Positions 1 through 9,940 of a DNA stretch of 64,000 bases are shown piece after piece; positions within the stretch are counted from its first letter, which is position 1, and every line of letters begins with the position of its first letter. Under the pieces are notes generated by a model. The model had not been told where the DNA came from, searched no databases, and was given only the letters and a program-made list of their open reading frames with translations. The stretch comes from Alteromonadaceae bacterium (lineage in GTDB: Bacteria > Pseudomonadota > Gammaproteobacteria > Enterobacterales > Alteromonadaceae). Made by a program: the position numbers and the translations under genes. The DNA lies in the NCBI GenBank assembly GCA_013216015.1, contig JABSOI010000018.1:1-64000 (forward strand), written 5' to 3'.

Positions 1-80
1 TAAGAGCTGTGACGTGCATGGATGCACTAATTCAGCGAAGGCATGGATGCCTAAGAGCTGTGACGTGCATGGATGCAACG
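1..80. repeat. catggatgc repeat cluster
   Basis: A 26-base unit beginning taagagctgtgacgtgcatg occurs at 1-26 and again at 52-77, separated by a related unit containing catggatgc. The same catggatgc/aatgcagcgaag module reappears in tandem near 39.07-39.15 kb. It has no coding potential and looks like a genome-specific intergenic repeat. The rest of the interval to 270 holds only an AT-rich leader for the downstream gene. Confidence 0.6.
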
Positions 81-270
81 CAGCTATTGGAAATTTAGAC
101 CACCGAGGGGATCACTTACTTAGTACAATTGTCTCAGTAATACCCAATGATAACTTTGCCATAATTTATCATAATTCAAGCCAAGTGTTGCCACATTTTT
201 TTTATAGTCTATATATACTTATTAGAATAACAGGCTAAGAACTTAGGCCATTTTTACGGAAGAGAGTTAG

Positions 271-3200
271 ATGAATAATAAAATTGTAGTGTTAATGCTT
301 ACCTGGACATTAGTGCTTGTTGGTTGTGGTGGTGTTGATAAAACTTTGCCTGACAATCAGAATGATCTTCAGAAAGTGGCTGATGTGGAAATTTATCCCT
401 CCCAACCAGATGAAGCCATTTTTAATCGTAAGCAAGCCCTGCTTGATTATGGCAATACCCAGCTAAAAATATTAGATGTATCAGAGCGTAGTAAAGACGG
501 ACGAAATTCAATTGCAGTAACATTGTCTGTTCCATTAGATCCATCAGAAGATCATCAGAAATATTTTAATATCAGTGCCACAAAAAAAGGTGTTGTTGAT
601 GGTGCCTGGGTTATTTCCAAATCAGGAAAAATAGTCTGGTTTCCTTACGTTGATCCAAACGCATCTTATGACGTTACTATTTATCAGGGACTCACTGCTG
701 TCAATGGTCAGCGTTTAAGAAAAACAGAAACTGTTCAGGTTGAAACCAGTCGATTGCAGCCCAGTGTTAGTTTTGATACAACAGGCGTTTTCTTAACTGA
801 AGGTTTAGGGAATGGACTTCCTATTGTAACGGTAAATGTTGAAGCAGTTGATATCAATTTTTATCAGGTCAGAGAAAAAGACCGCCAGCGATTTTTACAG
901 GAAATGTCAAATCACAGATATTATTGGGGTGTAAACAGGCTTACTCAATTTGCTGAACTGGTATTTAGTGGTCGGTATGATCTAGACATACCCAAAAATA
1001 CACGGGTTAAACGCAGTATTGATATTGAAGGCGTTAACCAACTTAAGGACCCAAGTATTTACTTGGCAGTAATGGTGGAAGCGGGCGCTTATAATAAGCA
1101 ACAAATGATGTGGTTCTCGGTTACAGATATTGGTTTGCATGCGCGATTTTATGACAATCAATTAGATGTTTACGCTTCTTCTCTTAAAACGGGTAAAGCA
1201 CTGGAACAAGTGGATATCAGTTTAGTAAACGCTAAAGGCGAAATATTAAAACAAAGTTTAACATCACCTGATGGTCAGGCTTCCTTTGTCGGTAATTTAA
1301 ACTCGGCATCTATGATTGTTGCTAAAAGTAAGCAACATTTCTCAGTTATTGAAATTAATAAACCTGCATTGGATCTATCAGATTTCGATCTAGGACTTCG
1401 TCCCGATAAACCCCAGGAATTGTTTATTTATGCACCCCGTGATCTTTACCGCCCCTCAGAGGTTATAGATTTTAATGCATTATTGCGTGATGCCGATGGT
1501 CGTTTAACGTCAAAAAGTGTTTTAAAGGCCGTGATAAAAAGCCCTGATGGCACAAAAGTAAAAACCTTTAAATGGCATGGTGATCAACAGAATTATTATC
1601 ATTATAAATGGCAAATCCCTACCAATGCCCAATTAGGTAACTGGCGATTTGAAGTTAACAATGTCAGCAGAGACTCTTTTACTTTTGACTTTAAGGTGGA
1701 AGAGTTTTTGCCTGAACGTTTGAAACTGACCTTTAGCCCTGACGACACTCAAAAAAGACTCGTAGTGGCAAAATCAAAGGAACTGAAGCTGCCTGTTTTG
1801 GGGGAATACTTATTTGGTGCTCCTGCTTCAGGCAATAGACTCTCTACACAAGTGAGCATATCTCATTGGCGCAGACCCGTGAAAAGTTTACCGGAATTTG
1901 ATTTTGGCAATGTGAGTCAAACCCAATTTAATAATCGTCTGGATCTAGAAGATATCCAGTTAGATGACAATGGGCGGGGGGCAATTAAATATAAGGGTGA
2001 TTGGTCTGGATTATTGAGTCCGTTAAGAATTAAATTTTTCAGTAGCCTTTATGAATCAGGTGGTAGACCCGTTTCACGCACTTATTCAGGTTTAGTGTGG
2101 CCGAGTAAGCAAATGTTAGGAATACGCAGCAGTTTTGGCGATGAAAATCCGACAGCTAACTCAAAGGTGAGTTTTGAAATTGTAAAAGCCTCTCTTGATG
2201 GTGTTAAGCATGGAGTTAATAATTTAGATATCAAATTAATTCGGGAAGACCGTCGTTATTTCTGGGTTTATTCAGATTATCAGGGTTGGCATTACGAATG
2301 GAATGATAATGAGTTTGTTGAATTAACCGCTTCTTTAAATATTGAAGATGGGAAAACAGGACAAGTTGAATTTCCGGTTGCCTGGGGAAACTATCGTTTA
2401 GAAGTACGTGATCCGGTGAATAAATTACTAAGCAGCACAAAATTTTACGCTGGTTGGAATTGGTACGAAGACTGGCAAAACAGTCAATCAGGCAGTGGTG
2501 CTGCAAGACCTGACAAAATAACCATGGCTTTGGATAAGGCTGCGTACGATGCTGGTGATGTGATTAAAGTTAATATTATCCCTCCACAAGCTGGCGAAGC
2601 TTTAGTAATGGTAGAAGGTAAAGGGCCTCTTTGGTTAAAAAGGCTGTATATCCCGGCAGAAGGTGCGACTGTTGAAATTCCTGTATCGGCTGATTGGCAA
2701 CGGCACAATATTTATATCAGCGCAGTGGTACTTCAAGCGGGAGATCAGATAAAAGCACTAACACCCAAACGCAGCTTTGGTTTAGTGCATTTACCGTTAC
2801 AGCGAAAGTCCCGAAAGCTGAGTATTGAGTTTGATGTTGCTGATAAGGCTTTACCAGATAAACCCTTATCGGTAAAAGTTAAAGTAAGAAGTGAAACAGG
2901 TCAGCTAAAACTCGATAAGAAAGGACAAGGCAAACAAGATAAAGTCTTTGTCACTCTGGCGGCTGTTGATGTTGGCGTATTAAATATAAGTGACTTTAAA
3001 ACCCCTGATCCTTTTGATGCATTTTTTGGTCAGCGCCGTTATGAAGTTGATTCACGCGATGTTTACAGCAAAATTATAGAAATTAGTCAGGCTGATAAAG
3101 CAAACTTACGTTTTGGTGGTGATGACTATTTAGCCAGAGGTGGTAAAGAGCCTAAATCAGATGTTCAAATTGTCTCTTTATTTAGTGGGTTGGTGTCTTT

Positions 3201-5349
3201 AGATTATTCTGAAGATAATACGGGCGAAGCTAATATCACGCTCGACATTCCTAATTTTAATGGTCGACTTCGTTTGATGGCTCTTGCTTTTTCTGCTGAT
3301 CAGTTTGGGCAAGGTGAGCGCGATGTGACGATTGCTGCCCCGGTAGTCACACAGATTGCCATGCCACGATTTCTAGCTATGGGAGATAAAACAACAATAG
3401 CATTAGATATCACTAATCTTAGTGGTGAATCACAGGAACTTGAGGTTAAATTAACTGCATCTGGTCCGGTAACTTTACTAAAGGGACCAGCACAAAAAAC
3501 TGCAGATGAAACAAGAGTCATCGCTTTAAAAAATGGTGCTAAAACAACTTTACGTTATCACCTTGAAGCCACCGACATCAGTGGCAAAGCAAAGTTTTCA
3601 TTGTTAGTTACAGATAAAAAGTTAGTCAGAGATAAAAAGTCACTAACCAGTAAAGGAATAGCTGAGGGCATTAAACTTGAGAACATTGTACTTGAACAAA
3701 TTGCACTTGAAGACATTGAACGAGAATGGTCTTTAGGATTACGACCTGCTTATCCGGCAATAATAACCCGCAGTCAAAAAATTCTTAACCATGGAGAAAG
3801 TTATACCTTCGATCCAAGCGTTATCAATTCCTTGATCGAAGACACAGTACAAGCTTCTCTGGATATTTCACCCAAAGCGAATATAAATCTACAAAGCCAA
3901 CTTAGTCATTTATTACAATACCCTTATGGTTGTTTAGAACAAACCAGCAGTCGAGTTTATCCGCTTATTTTTGCTACTCCAGACAAACAGAAGCTTTTTG
4001 GGATTAAAGCCGTGAGTGAAAATAAGCGTCTGGAAATGATTAACAAAGGACTTGAAAGATTGGCGACATTACAATTAAGTAGTGGCGGTTATGGTTTGTG
4101 GGATAATAAATCCAGCGAAGAGCATTGGTTGACTGCTTATGTTGCGGATTTTTTGATTAACGCTCGTGACATGGGGGTTAATGTGCCAGAAGAAATGCTT
4201 TCCCGGACATTGAAACGGTTGCAAAGTTATTTAGCGCGTTCAAGACATTTTTATGATGAGCGCTGGAGTGACGATGCCAATAATTATTATTTTTCATATA
4301 AAGCTTACGCTGCTTACGTATTGGCCAGAGTGAATCAAGTACCATTAGGTACTTTACGAAGTTTAGCTAAAAATCACAGTAAATATGCGAAAACAGGTTT
4401 ATCTCAAACACATCTAGCAGCAGCCTTACTGAAAATGGGTGATAAGAAACGTAGCAAAGCATTATTGACCGATGCGTTGAATAATCTTCCTGAGCCAAGA
4501 AAGCAATATCTGGCTGATTATGGCAGCCAAATACGCGATTTGGCGATGATGATTCACGTGATGCTGAAACATGATCTTGAAAAAAATAAAGCTATCGCAC
4601 TGAGCTTCACTTTGGCTGAACAGCTTAATCAACGTCAATATTTAAGTACACAAGAACGCAATGCTTTATTTTTAGCAGGTATAGCTTTAAAAGAAATTGA
4701 TGGAGGAACCTGGTCAGCTGATCTCATTATTGGAGCAGCACAGACAAAATTAAGTCAAACATCTGCCTATCAACAGGTTTTAAGTGTTTCTGCATTGCGT
4801 AATGGTGTAACTATTACCTCCCAAAATTCTCAGCCTTTATTAACCAATATCAGTATTAGCGGATATGGTAAAGAACCTCCTCAAGAGAACTTCAACGGTT
4901 TAGCCGTTTATCGACAGTGGTTGAATTTAAAAGGTGAAGAAATACAATTGAAGCAAGCAAAAGTAGGGGAGTTATATTTAGTTCATTTACAAGTTAAAGC
5001 AGATAAACGTATGCCTGATGTGCTGGTAGTCGATTTATTGCCAGCAGGGTTTGAATTAGAAAACCAGAATCTTGAACATGCTCTAAAACTGGATGAAATA
5101 AAAGTAGATGGTAAAACCATTGGGCAATGGCTTGAGCATAGTTCAATTAAACATCAGGAATATCGGGATGATCGTTATGTTTCAGCGGTTGAAGTTTATA
5201 AACGACGACCTCTTCACCTGTTTTATTTAGTGCGGGCAGTAACTCCCGGAACTTATAAAGTGCCGCCTCCTTTAGTCGAAGACATGTATCGACCTGAAAT
5301 TCGTGGTATCGGGTCAACTACGCCAGATATTGAAATTGTTCAACGATAA
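271..5349 (+). CDS. yfhM: Alpha-2-macroglobulin family lipoprotein (YfhM-like)
   Basis: Large (1692 aa) bacterial alpha-2-macroglobulin, a periplasmic protease trap thought to protect the cell envelope. The N-terminus is a lipoprotein signal: a short hydrophobic stretch ending in the lipobox LVGC, so the mature protein should be anchored to a membrane. The defining thioester motif CLEQ is present (Cys1221, within YPYGCLEQTSSR), followed by the alpha-helical complement-like domain and a C-terminal receptor-binding-type beta domain. Length is close to E. coli YfhM (about 1650 aa). A good ribosome site (ggaagagag) precedes the ATG. It is followed after 15 bases by pbpC, the classic pairing in which the trap guards peptidoglycan repaired by PBP1C. 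No lesions seen. Confidence 0.95.
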   Translation: MNNKIVVLMLTWTLVLVGCGGVDKTLPDNQNDLQKVADVEIYPSQPDEAIFNRKQALLDYGNTQLKILDVSERSKDGRNSIAVTLSVPLDPSEDHQKYFNISATKKGVVDGAWVISKSGKIVWFPYVDPNASYDVTIYQGLTAVNGQRLRKTETVQVETSRLQPSVSFDTTGVFLTEGLGNGLPIVTVNVEAVDINFYQVREKDRQRFLQEMSNHRYYWGVNRLTQFAELVFSGRYDLDIPKNTRVKRSIDIEGVNQLKDPSIYLAVMVEAGAYNKQQMMWFSVTDIGLHARFYDNQLDVYASSLKTGKALEQVDISLVNAKGEILKQSLTSPDGQASFVGNLNSASMIVAKSKQHFSVIEINKPALDLSDFDLGLRPDKPQELFIYAPRDLYRPSEVIDFNALLRDADGRLTSKSVLKAVIKSPDGTKVKTFKWHGDQQNYYHYKWQIPTNAQLGNWRFEVNNVSRDSFTFDFKVEEFLPERLKLTFSPDDTQKRLVVAKSKELKLPVLGEYLFGAPASGNRLSTQVSISHWRRPVKSLPEFDFGNVSQTQFNNRLDLEDIQLDDNGRGAIKYKGDWSGLLSPLRIKFFSSLYESGGRPVSRTYSGLVWPSKQMLGIRSSFGDENPTANSKVSFEIVKASLDGVKHGVNNLDIKLIREDRRYFWVYSDYQGWHYEWNDNEFVELTASLNIEDGKTGQVEFPVAWGNYRLEVRDPVNKLLSSTKFYAGWNWYEDWQNSQSGSGAARPDKITMALDKAAYDAGDVIKVNIIPPQAGEALVMVEGKGPLWLKRLYIPAEGATVEIPVSADWQRHNIYISAVVLQAGDQIKALTPKRSFGLVHLPLQRKSRKLSIEFDVADKALPDKPLSVKVKVRSETGQLKLDKKGQGKQDKVFVTLAAVDVGVLNISDFKTPDPFDAFFGQRRYEVDSRDVYSKIIEISQADKANLRFGGDDYLARGGKEPKSDVQIVSLFSGLVSLDYSEDNTGEANITLDIPNFNGRLRLMALAFSADQFGQGERDVTIAAPVVTQIAMPRFLAMGDKTTIALDITNLSGESQELEVKLTASGPVTLLKGPAQKTADETRVIALKNGAKTTLRYHLEATDISGKAKFSLLVTDKKLVRDKKSLTSKGIAEGIKLENIVLEQIALEDIEREWSLGLRPAYPAIITRSQKILNHGESYTFDPSVINSLIEDTVQASLDISPKANINLQSQLSHLLQYPYGCLEQTSSRVYPLIFATPDKQKLFGIKAVSENKRLEMINKGLERLATLQLSSGGYGLWDNKSSEEHWLTAYVADFLINARDMGVNVPEEMLSRTLKRLQSYLARSRHFYDERWSDDANNYYFSYKAYAAYVLARVNQVPLGTLRSLAKNHSKYAKTGLSQTHLAAALLKMGDKKRSKALLTDALNNLPEPRKQYLADYGSQIRDLAMMIHVMLKHDLEKNKAIALSFTLAEQLNQRQYLSTQERNALFLAGIALKEIDGGTWSADLIIGAAQTKLSQTSAYQQVLSVSALRNGVTITSQNSQPLLTNISISGYGKEPPQENFNGLAVYRQWLNLKGEEIQLKQAKVGELYLVHLQVKADKRMPDVLVVDLLPAGFELENQNLEHALKLDEIKVDGKTIGQWLEHSSIKHQEYRDDRYVSAVEVYKRRPLHLFYLVRAVTPGTYKVPPPLVEDMYRPEIRGIGSTTPDIEIVQR

Positions 5350-5364
5350 AATGGAAGTAAGCAA

Positions 5365-7758
5365 TTGGCTATGAATTTTTTGAAATGGTGTAAACGGCAC
5401 ACTTTTGTCAGTGGTTTTACGGTTGTTTTGGTTTTGTTTTCGGTTTTAGCTTTAGTTATTTTTAAATTACTCGATATTGTTTATCCTTTGAACTTGCCCG
5501 AAAATAATCGGATATTTGCCCGTGTAGTAGTGGACGAAAATAATAGACCATTACGCACATTTGCTGATTCGAAAGGTATTTGGCGATATCCGATCCAATT
5601 ATCACAAGTATCACCCCTTTATATTGAAGCGTTATTGAACTATGAAGATCGTTGGTTCTGGTATCACCCCGGCATCAACCCGTTTTCAATATTACGGGCA
5701 GTAAGTCAAAATATCATCAGTGGTAAAATTGTTTCCGGTGGTTCAACCTTATCTATGCAGGTGGCAAGAATTTTACATCCGCATCATCGGAGTTTGTGGG
5801 GGAAAACCAGACAAATTTTTCGCACTTTACAACTTGAATGGCATTTAGAAAAAAAGCAAATTTTACAGGTTTATTTAAACACAGCACCCTTTGGTGGCAC
5901 TATTGAAGGTGTGCAAGCCGCTAGTTACACTTATCTTAATAAATCAGCTAACGAACTCACCCACGCTGAAGCGGCTTTATTAGCCGTTTTACCGCAAGCT
6001 CCAACCCGTTATCGTCCCGACTTACATAGCTCGGCCGCTCAAACTGCCCGTAATAAAGTACTGCAGCGATTAGCTGATTTTGATATTTGGCCGCAAGAAG
6101 TGGTTGATGACGCTATGTTGGAGCAAGTTTACAGTTTTAATTTTCGTCCAAAACAATTGGCCCCGTTGCTCTCTCGTCGATTACTCACTTATTCGAATGG
6201 TCAATCGGTAGTGAAAAGTACAATAAACAGTGAGTTACAGCAAGGGATACAAGATGTTCTCGCTTCGTACATGAATAATCTACTCAAACAGAGTTCAGCC
6301 GCAATTCTGGTCGTAGACAATAAAACATCGGCAGTTAAAGCCTATATTGGAACCGCAGATTTTGCCAATGTAAACCGTTATGGTTATGTAGATATGGTAA
6401 AGGCAATACGCTCGCCCGGCTCAACATTGAAACCCTTTCTTTATGGTTTGGCTATGGATGAAGGATTAATTCATTCCCATTCATTATTAGCCGATGTTCC
6501 AAGAAACTGGGGAGCATACCGACCATCAAACTTCAGCGGCGCATTTAGTGGTCCTGTGTCAGCACATGACGCACTGCAACGATCTCTTAATATGCCGGCA
6601 GTCGATTTACTGGAACGTTATGGTGTAAACCGTTTTGTTGCCCGTTTACAAAATGCCGGATTGCCTTTATCTATTCCTGATAATAATCCTAATCTTGCAG
6701 TGATCCTTGGGGGTACCGGCACTTCTCTTGAGCAATTAGTACAAACCTATGCAGCTTTTGCAAATCAGGGGAAAACAACTAAGTTACGTTATTTACAAAA
6801 GGAATTGTCTCAGCCGAAAGTTCAACGTCGTTTATTATCCGCAGAAAGTGCCTGGGTAGTTCAGGATATTTTATCCGGGATCAGTCGACCGGGTAGCATT
6901 AATACCTCAGCATCCACCCTTGAAGTTAACAAACTTGCATGGAAAACTGGTACAAGTTACGGTTTTCGTGATTCATGGGCTATTGGTGTCAGTGAAAATT
7001 ATACGATAGGAGTTTGGTTAGGCAGACCAGATGGTACCGCCGTACCGGGGCATTATGGTCGTATTACTGCAGGTCCGTTATTATTCACAATAGCTGATCA
7101 ACTAACTATTCAACATGATCAATCAAATATTAAACATAATAAAAGAAGAAAACCACCCAATGTGGTTCAACAAACCATATGCTGGCCTTTAGGCACACTA
7201 CAAAGTACACAGGAAAAGCGTTTTTGCCAGAAAAAACACCAGGCTTGGATCATTGATGAACTAGTACCACCTACCTGGCATATTGGGGATGCCGACGTAT
7301 GGCAGGGCAATATTTTTAAATTCTGGCTTAATCCCGAAAACAATTTAAGCGTATCTATGGACTGTAAAGCAGCAGATAAACAAGCCAGACAGGTTGCCCT
7401 ATGGCCTAAAACACTTGAACCCTGGCTCAACAAAAAATTCAGACGTTCCAGTTTAATTCCTTCCCTAGATCCTAGTTGTATTGATGCATCAATACTATCG
7501 AGTGCCACTTTAAAAATAACGGGCATAGAACCAGACAGTATTTATCAAAAAGCGGGAGATAAAGGTAAACCCCCAAGTGTTTGGCTGAAAAGTATCGGTG
7601 GTGCAGGAATAAAAAACTGGTACATAAATGGCGAACACATTTATCAAACCTTGCAGGGGCAAAATATAGAGCATGTTTTATCACAAGTTGGACATCAACA
7701 AATCATCGTTCAAGACCAGCAAGGCAATACTGATATGGTGAGGATTAGTTATCAGTAA
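5365..7758 (+). CDS. pbpC: Penicillin-binding protein 1C
   Basis: Bifunctional peptidoglycan synthase of the PBP1C class, 797 aa. One N-terminal membrane anchor (about residues 15-37) is followed by a GT51 glycosyltransferase domain with catalytic Glu94 in NYEDRWFW and the SGGSTLSMQVARIL motif. The transpeptidase domain has the active-site SxxK as S353TLK356 in SPGSTLKPF, an SxN (SLN) and the KTG triad (K527). The C-terminal part matches the PBP1C-specific BiPBP_C region. Start choice is ambiguous: TTG at 5365 lies 7 bases after the GGAAG ribosome site, while ATG at 5371 lies 13 bases after it; spacing favours TTG. Co-transcribed with the macroglobulin gene. Confidence 0.95.
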   Translation: MAMNFLKWCKRHTFVSGFTVVLVLFSVLALVIFKLLDIVYPLNLPENNRIFARVVVDENNRPLRTFADSKGIWRYPIQLSQVSPLYIEALLNYEDRWFWYHPGINPFSILRAVSQNIISGKIVSGGSTLSMQVARILHPHHRSLWGKTRQIFRTLQLEWHLEKKQILQVYLNTAPFGGTIEGVQAASYTYLNKSANELTHAEAALLAVLPQAPTRYRPDLHSSAAQTARNKVLQRLADFDIWPQEVVDDAMLEQVYSFNFRPKQLAPLLSRRLLTYSNGQSVVKSTINSELQQGIQDVLASYMNNLLKQSSAAILVVDNKTSAVKAYIGTADFANVNRYGYVDMVKAIRSPGSTLKPFLYGLAMDEGLIHSHSLLADVPRNWGAYRPSNFSGAFSGPVSAHDALQRSLNMPAVDLLERYGVNRFVARLQNAGLPLSIPDNNPNLAVILGGTGTSLEQLVQTYAAFANQGKTTKLRYLQKELSQPKVQRRLLSAESAWVVQDILSGISRPGSINTSASTLEVNKLAWKTGTSYGFRDSWAIGVSENYTIGVWLGRPDGTAVPGHYGRITAGPLLFTIADQLTIQHDQSNIKHNKRRKPPNVVQQTICWPLGTLQSTQEKRFCQKKHQAWIIDELVPPTWHIGDADVWQGNIFKFWLNPENNLSVSMDCKAADKQARQVALWPKTLEPWLNKKFRRSSLIPSLDPSCIDASILSSATLKITGIEPDSIYQKAGDKGKPPSVWLKSIGGAGIKNWYINGEHIYQTLQGQNIEHVLSQVGHQQIIVQDQQGNTDMVRISYQ

Positions 7759-7999
7759 ATTATTAGAACACTTTACTAGAGGGATTAAATAGAGTGATTT
7801 GTTAGTAATTTGAATTAGTAATAATCTAAAAGCTGAAACTGCAAGCTCATATTTGAACCGATATAAGTAATTATTTACAACTCTCAACAATGCCTGGAAT
7901 CCATCCAGAAGTTAACAAAAGTATCACAGACGAAATTATTTGCATCCAGATGCTATCTTATGTTTTATATGTTTATACAAATAAGATAAAGAGAGTGGC

Positions 8000-9070
8000 A
8001 TGTTAATAAAAAACCCAAAATCTTCTGAATTAAAAGAAAGTGCGGTTACTTGTGAGAAAGTTTATCGGGACAGGCGTGCGTTGTTGAAGCACATGGGGTT
8101 TCTGGGAGCGGGGGCTTTACTGACTTCTGCAACTAAAGCGCATGCTGGAATATTCGATTTATTTGGTAAGGAAAAAAGGACGGTATTTTCCACTGAACCC
8201 CTTTCTTATTCACAAAATGCTTATTCAAAAAACGCTTTTTCTAATGAAACTATCTTAAATAATACTATCTCAAATAATATTGACAGCAAGCAGGTTTTAA
8301 CACCTGAAGCTAAAGTGATCTCTCACAATAATTTTTATGAATTTGGTGCTAAGAAACAACAACCCGCCGAATTATCGCAAAACTTTAAAGTTAAACCATG
8401 GCAATTAACTATTTCAGGGGAAGTTGAAAAGCCAATTACCCTTGATGTTGATGATTTATTTAACCACTTTGATTTAGAAGAACGTATATATCGTTTACGT
8501 TGTGTAGAAGCTTGGTCGATGGTTATTCCGTGGATAGGCTTTCCATTAGCTAAATTATTAAAAAAAGCATCACCCAATTCACGTGCGAAATATGTAGCGT
8601 TTGAAACGCTTTATGATCCAAAGCAAATGCCAGGACAAGCCAGCAGACGTTTGGGTGGTGGCATTTCATATCCATATGTTGAAGGTTTGCGAATTGATGA
8701 AGCGATGAACCCGTTAACCTTAATGAGTGTTGGTTTGTACGGTAAAACGTTACCTCCACAAAATGGTGCACCAATTCGTTTGGTTGTTCCCTGGAAATAT
8801 GGTTTTAAAAGTATTAAATCAATAGTCGGTATTAAGCTGGTTGAAAAAAAACCGCCGACTACCTGGAATTTATTAGCGTCTAATGAGTATGGTTTTTATG
8901 CAAACGTAAATCCGCAAGTTGACCATCCGAGATGGAGTCAGGCGAGTGAACGTCGTATAACCACAGGTGGTTTATTTGCACGTAATCGAATACAAACGCT
9001 GCCTTTTAATGGTTATTCAGAACAGGTGGCTGATATGTATAAAAATATGAATTTACGGAAGTTTTTTTAA
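8000..9070 (+). CDS. msrP: Periplasmic methionine sulfoxide reductase, molybdopterin subunit
   Basis: MsrP (YedY) reduces oxidised methionines in periplasmic proteins using a molybdopterin cofactor. A Tat signal is visible ([19 protein letters not shown], twin Arg followed by a hydrophobic stretch and AHA cleavage site), consistent with export of a folded cofactor-loaded protein. The molybdenum-ligating Cys is Cys168 in [11 protein letters not shown]. At 356 aa it is longer than E. coli MsrP (334 aa): the extra length is a low-complexity Ser/Asn/Thr-rich linker at about residues 60-105, between the Tat signal and the catalytic fold. It overlaps the next gene by one base (TAATG), so the pair is translationally coupled. 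Confidence 0.95.
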   Translation: MLIKNPKSSELKESAVTCEKVYRDRRALLKHMGFLGAGALLTSATKAHAGIFDLFGKEKRTVFSTEPLSYSQNAYSKNAFSNETILNNTISNNIDSKQVLTPEAKVISHNNFYEFGAKKQQPAELSQNFKVKPWQLTISGEVEKPITLDVDDLFNHFDLEERIYRLRCVEAWSMVIPWIGFPLAKLLKKASPNSRAKYVAFETLYDPKQMPGQASRRLGGGISYPYVEGLRIDEAMNPLTLMSVGLYGKTLPPQNGAPIRLVVPWKYGFKSIKSIVGIKLVEKKPPTTWNLLASNEYGFYANVNPQVDHPRWSQASERRITTGGLFARNRIQTLPFNGYSEQVADMYKNMNLRKFF

Positions 9071-9732
9071 TGGCTATGGCGAGCTTATTTATTAAAGTGC
9101 CAACAAAATATAAAATTTTTATTTTAAAAAGTTTGATTCATTTTTTTGCTTTGTTGCCATTGATTAATCTTTACTATTTAGCGGTTAATGACAATTTAGG
9201 CGCAGATCCGGTTGAAGCGGTAATACATTTCACTGGTATTGGCGCCTTTAATTTACTGTTACTGACGCTAGCTGTTTCGCCATTAGCTAAAAGATTTAAG
9301 TTCGGTTATTTTATGAATGTACGCCGTTTACTTGGCTTATATGCCTTCGCTTATGCACTGTGCCATTTGTTCAATTTTGTTGCTTTTGATTTGCAGTTTA
9401 ATTTTAATTTATTGGTCGATGAAATCATTAAACGACCCTATATTACTATTGGGTTAACCGCTTTTATTTTGTTAACTGCTTTGGCTGTTACTTCTGTGAA
9501 TAAAATAAGGCGTCGAATGGGGAAGTCATGGCAAAAATTACATAATTTGAATTATCTGATTATTTTACTGGTGGCCGTTCATTTTTATTGGTCGGTAAAG
9601 TCAGAAATTATTGAACCCGGTATTTATATACTAATCACCTTGTTTTTATTGTTATTTCGGGTGAAATTCAAACAGTTTAGAGTTCATAAAAATAAATCAT
9701 CATCAATAAAAAACGTTGGCAATGGTCATTAA
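9070..9732 (+). CDS. msrQ: Haem-binding membrane subunit of MsrPQ
   Basis: MsrQ (YedZ), 220 aa, the b-type haem membrane protein that passes electrons from the respiratory chain to MsrP. Five to six hydrophobic helices are evident, with candidate haem-ligand histidines in the YALCHLFNF, KLHNLNYL and VAVHFYW segments typical of the ferric-reductase-like superfamily. The start codon ATG overlaps the msrP stop by one base. The protein ends in a short basic tail. The 160 bases that follow contain no recognisable gene. Confidence 0.92.
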   Translation: MAMASLFIKVPTKYKIFILKSLIHFFALLPLINLYYLAVNDNLGADPVEAVIHFTGIGAFNLLLLTLAVSPLAKRFKFGYFMNVRRLLGLYAFAYALCHLFNFVAFDLQFNFNLLVDEIIKRPYITIGLTAFILLTALAVTSVNKIRRRMGKSWQKLHNLNYLIILLVAVHFYWSVKSEIIEPGIYILITLFLLLFRVKFKQFRVHKNKSSSIKNVGNGH

Positions 9733-9940
9733 TTAACTATAAAAAAATCTTCTGAAATTACAGTCACCGCATATATTTGGTATTTCAACGTATTTGTTAC
9801 TTTGACCTGTTGTTAAAACTTGTTGTTAGCTATAAATCGTAATAAATTAATATAGACAGATAAAACCTTTAGTCTCACCAATTTGTAGCGTTGGGTTGAA
9901 GTCATGGTGTGACAAATTAAAAATATATAGGAAGTTAAAA

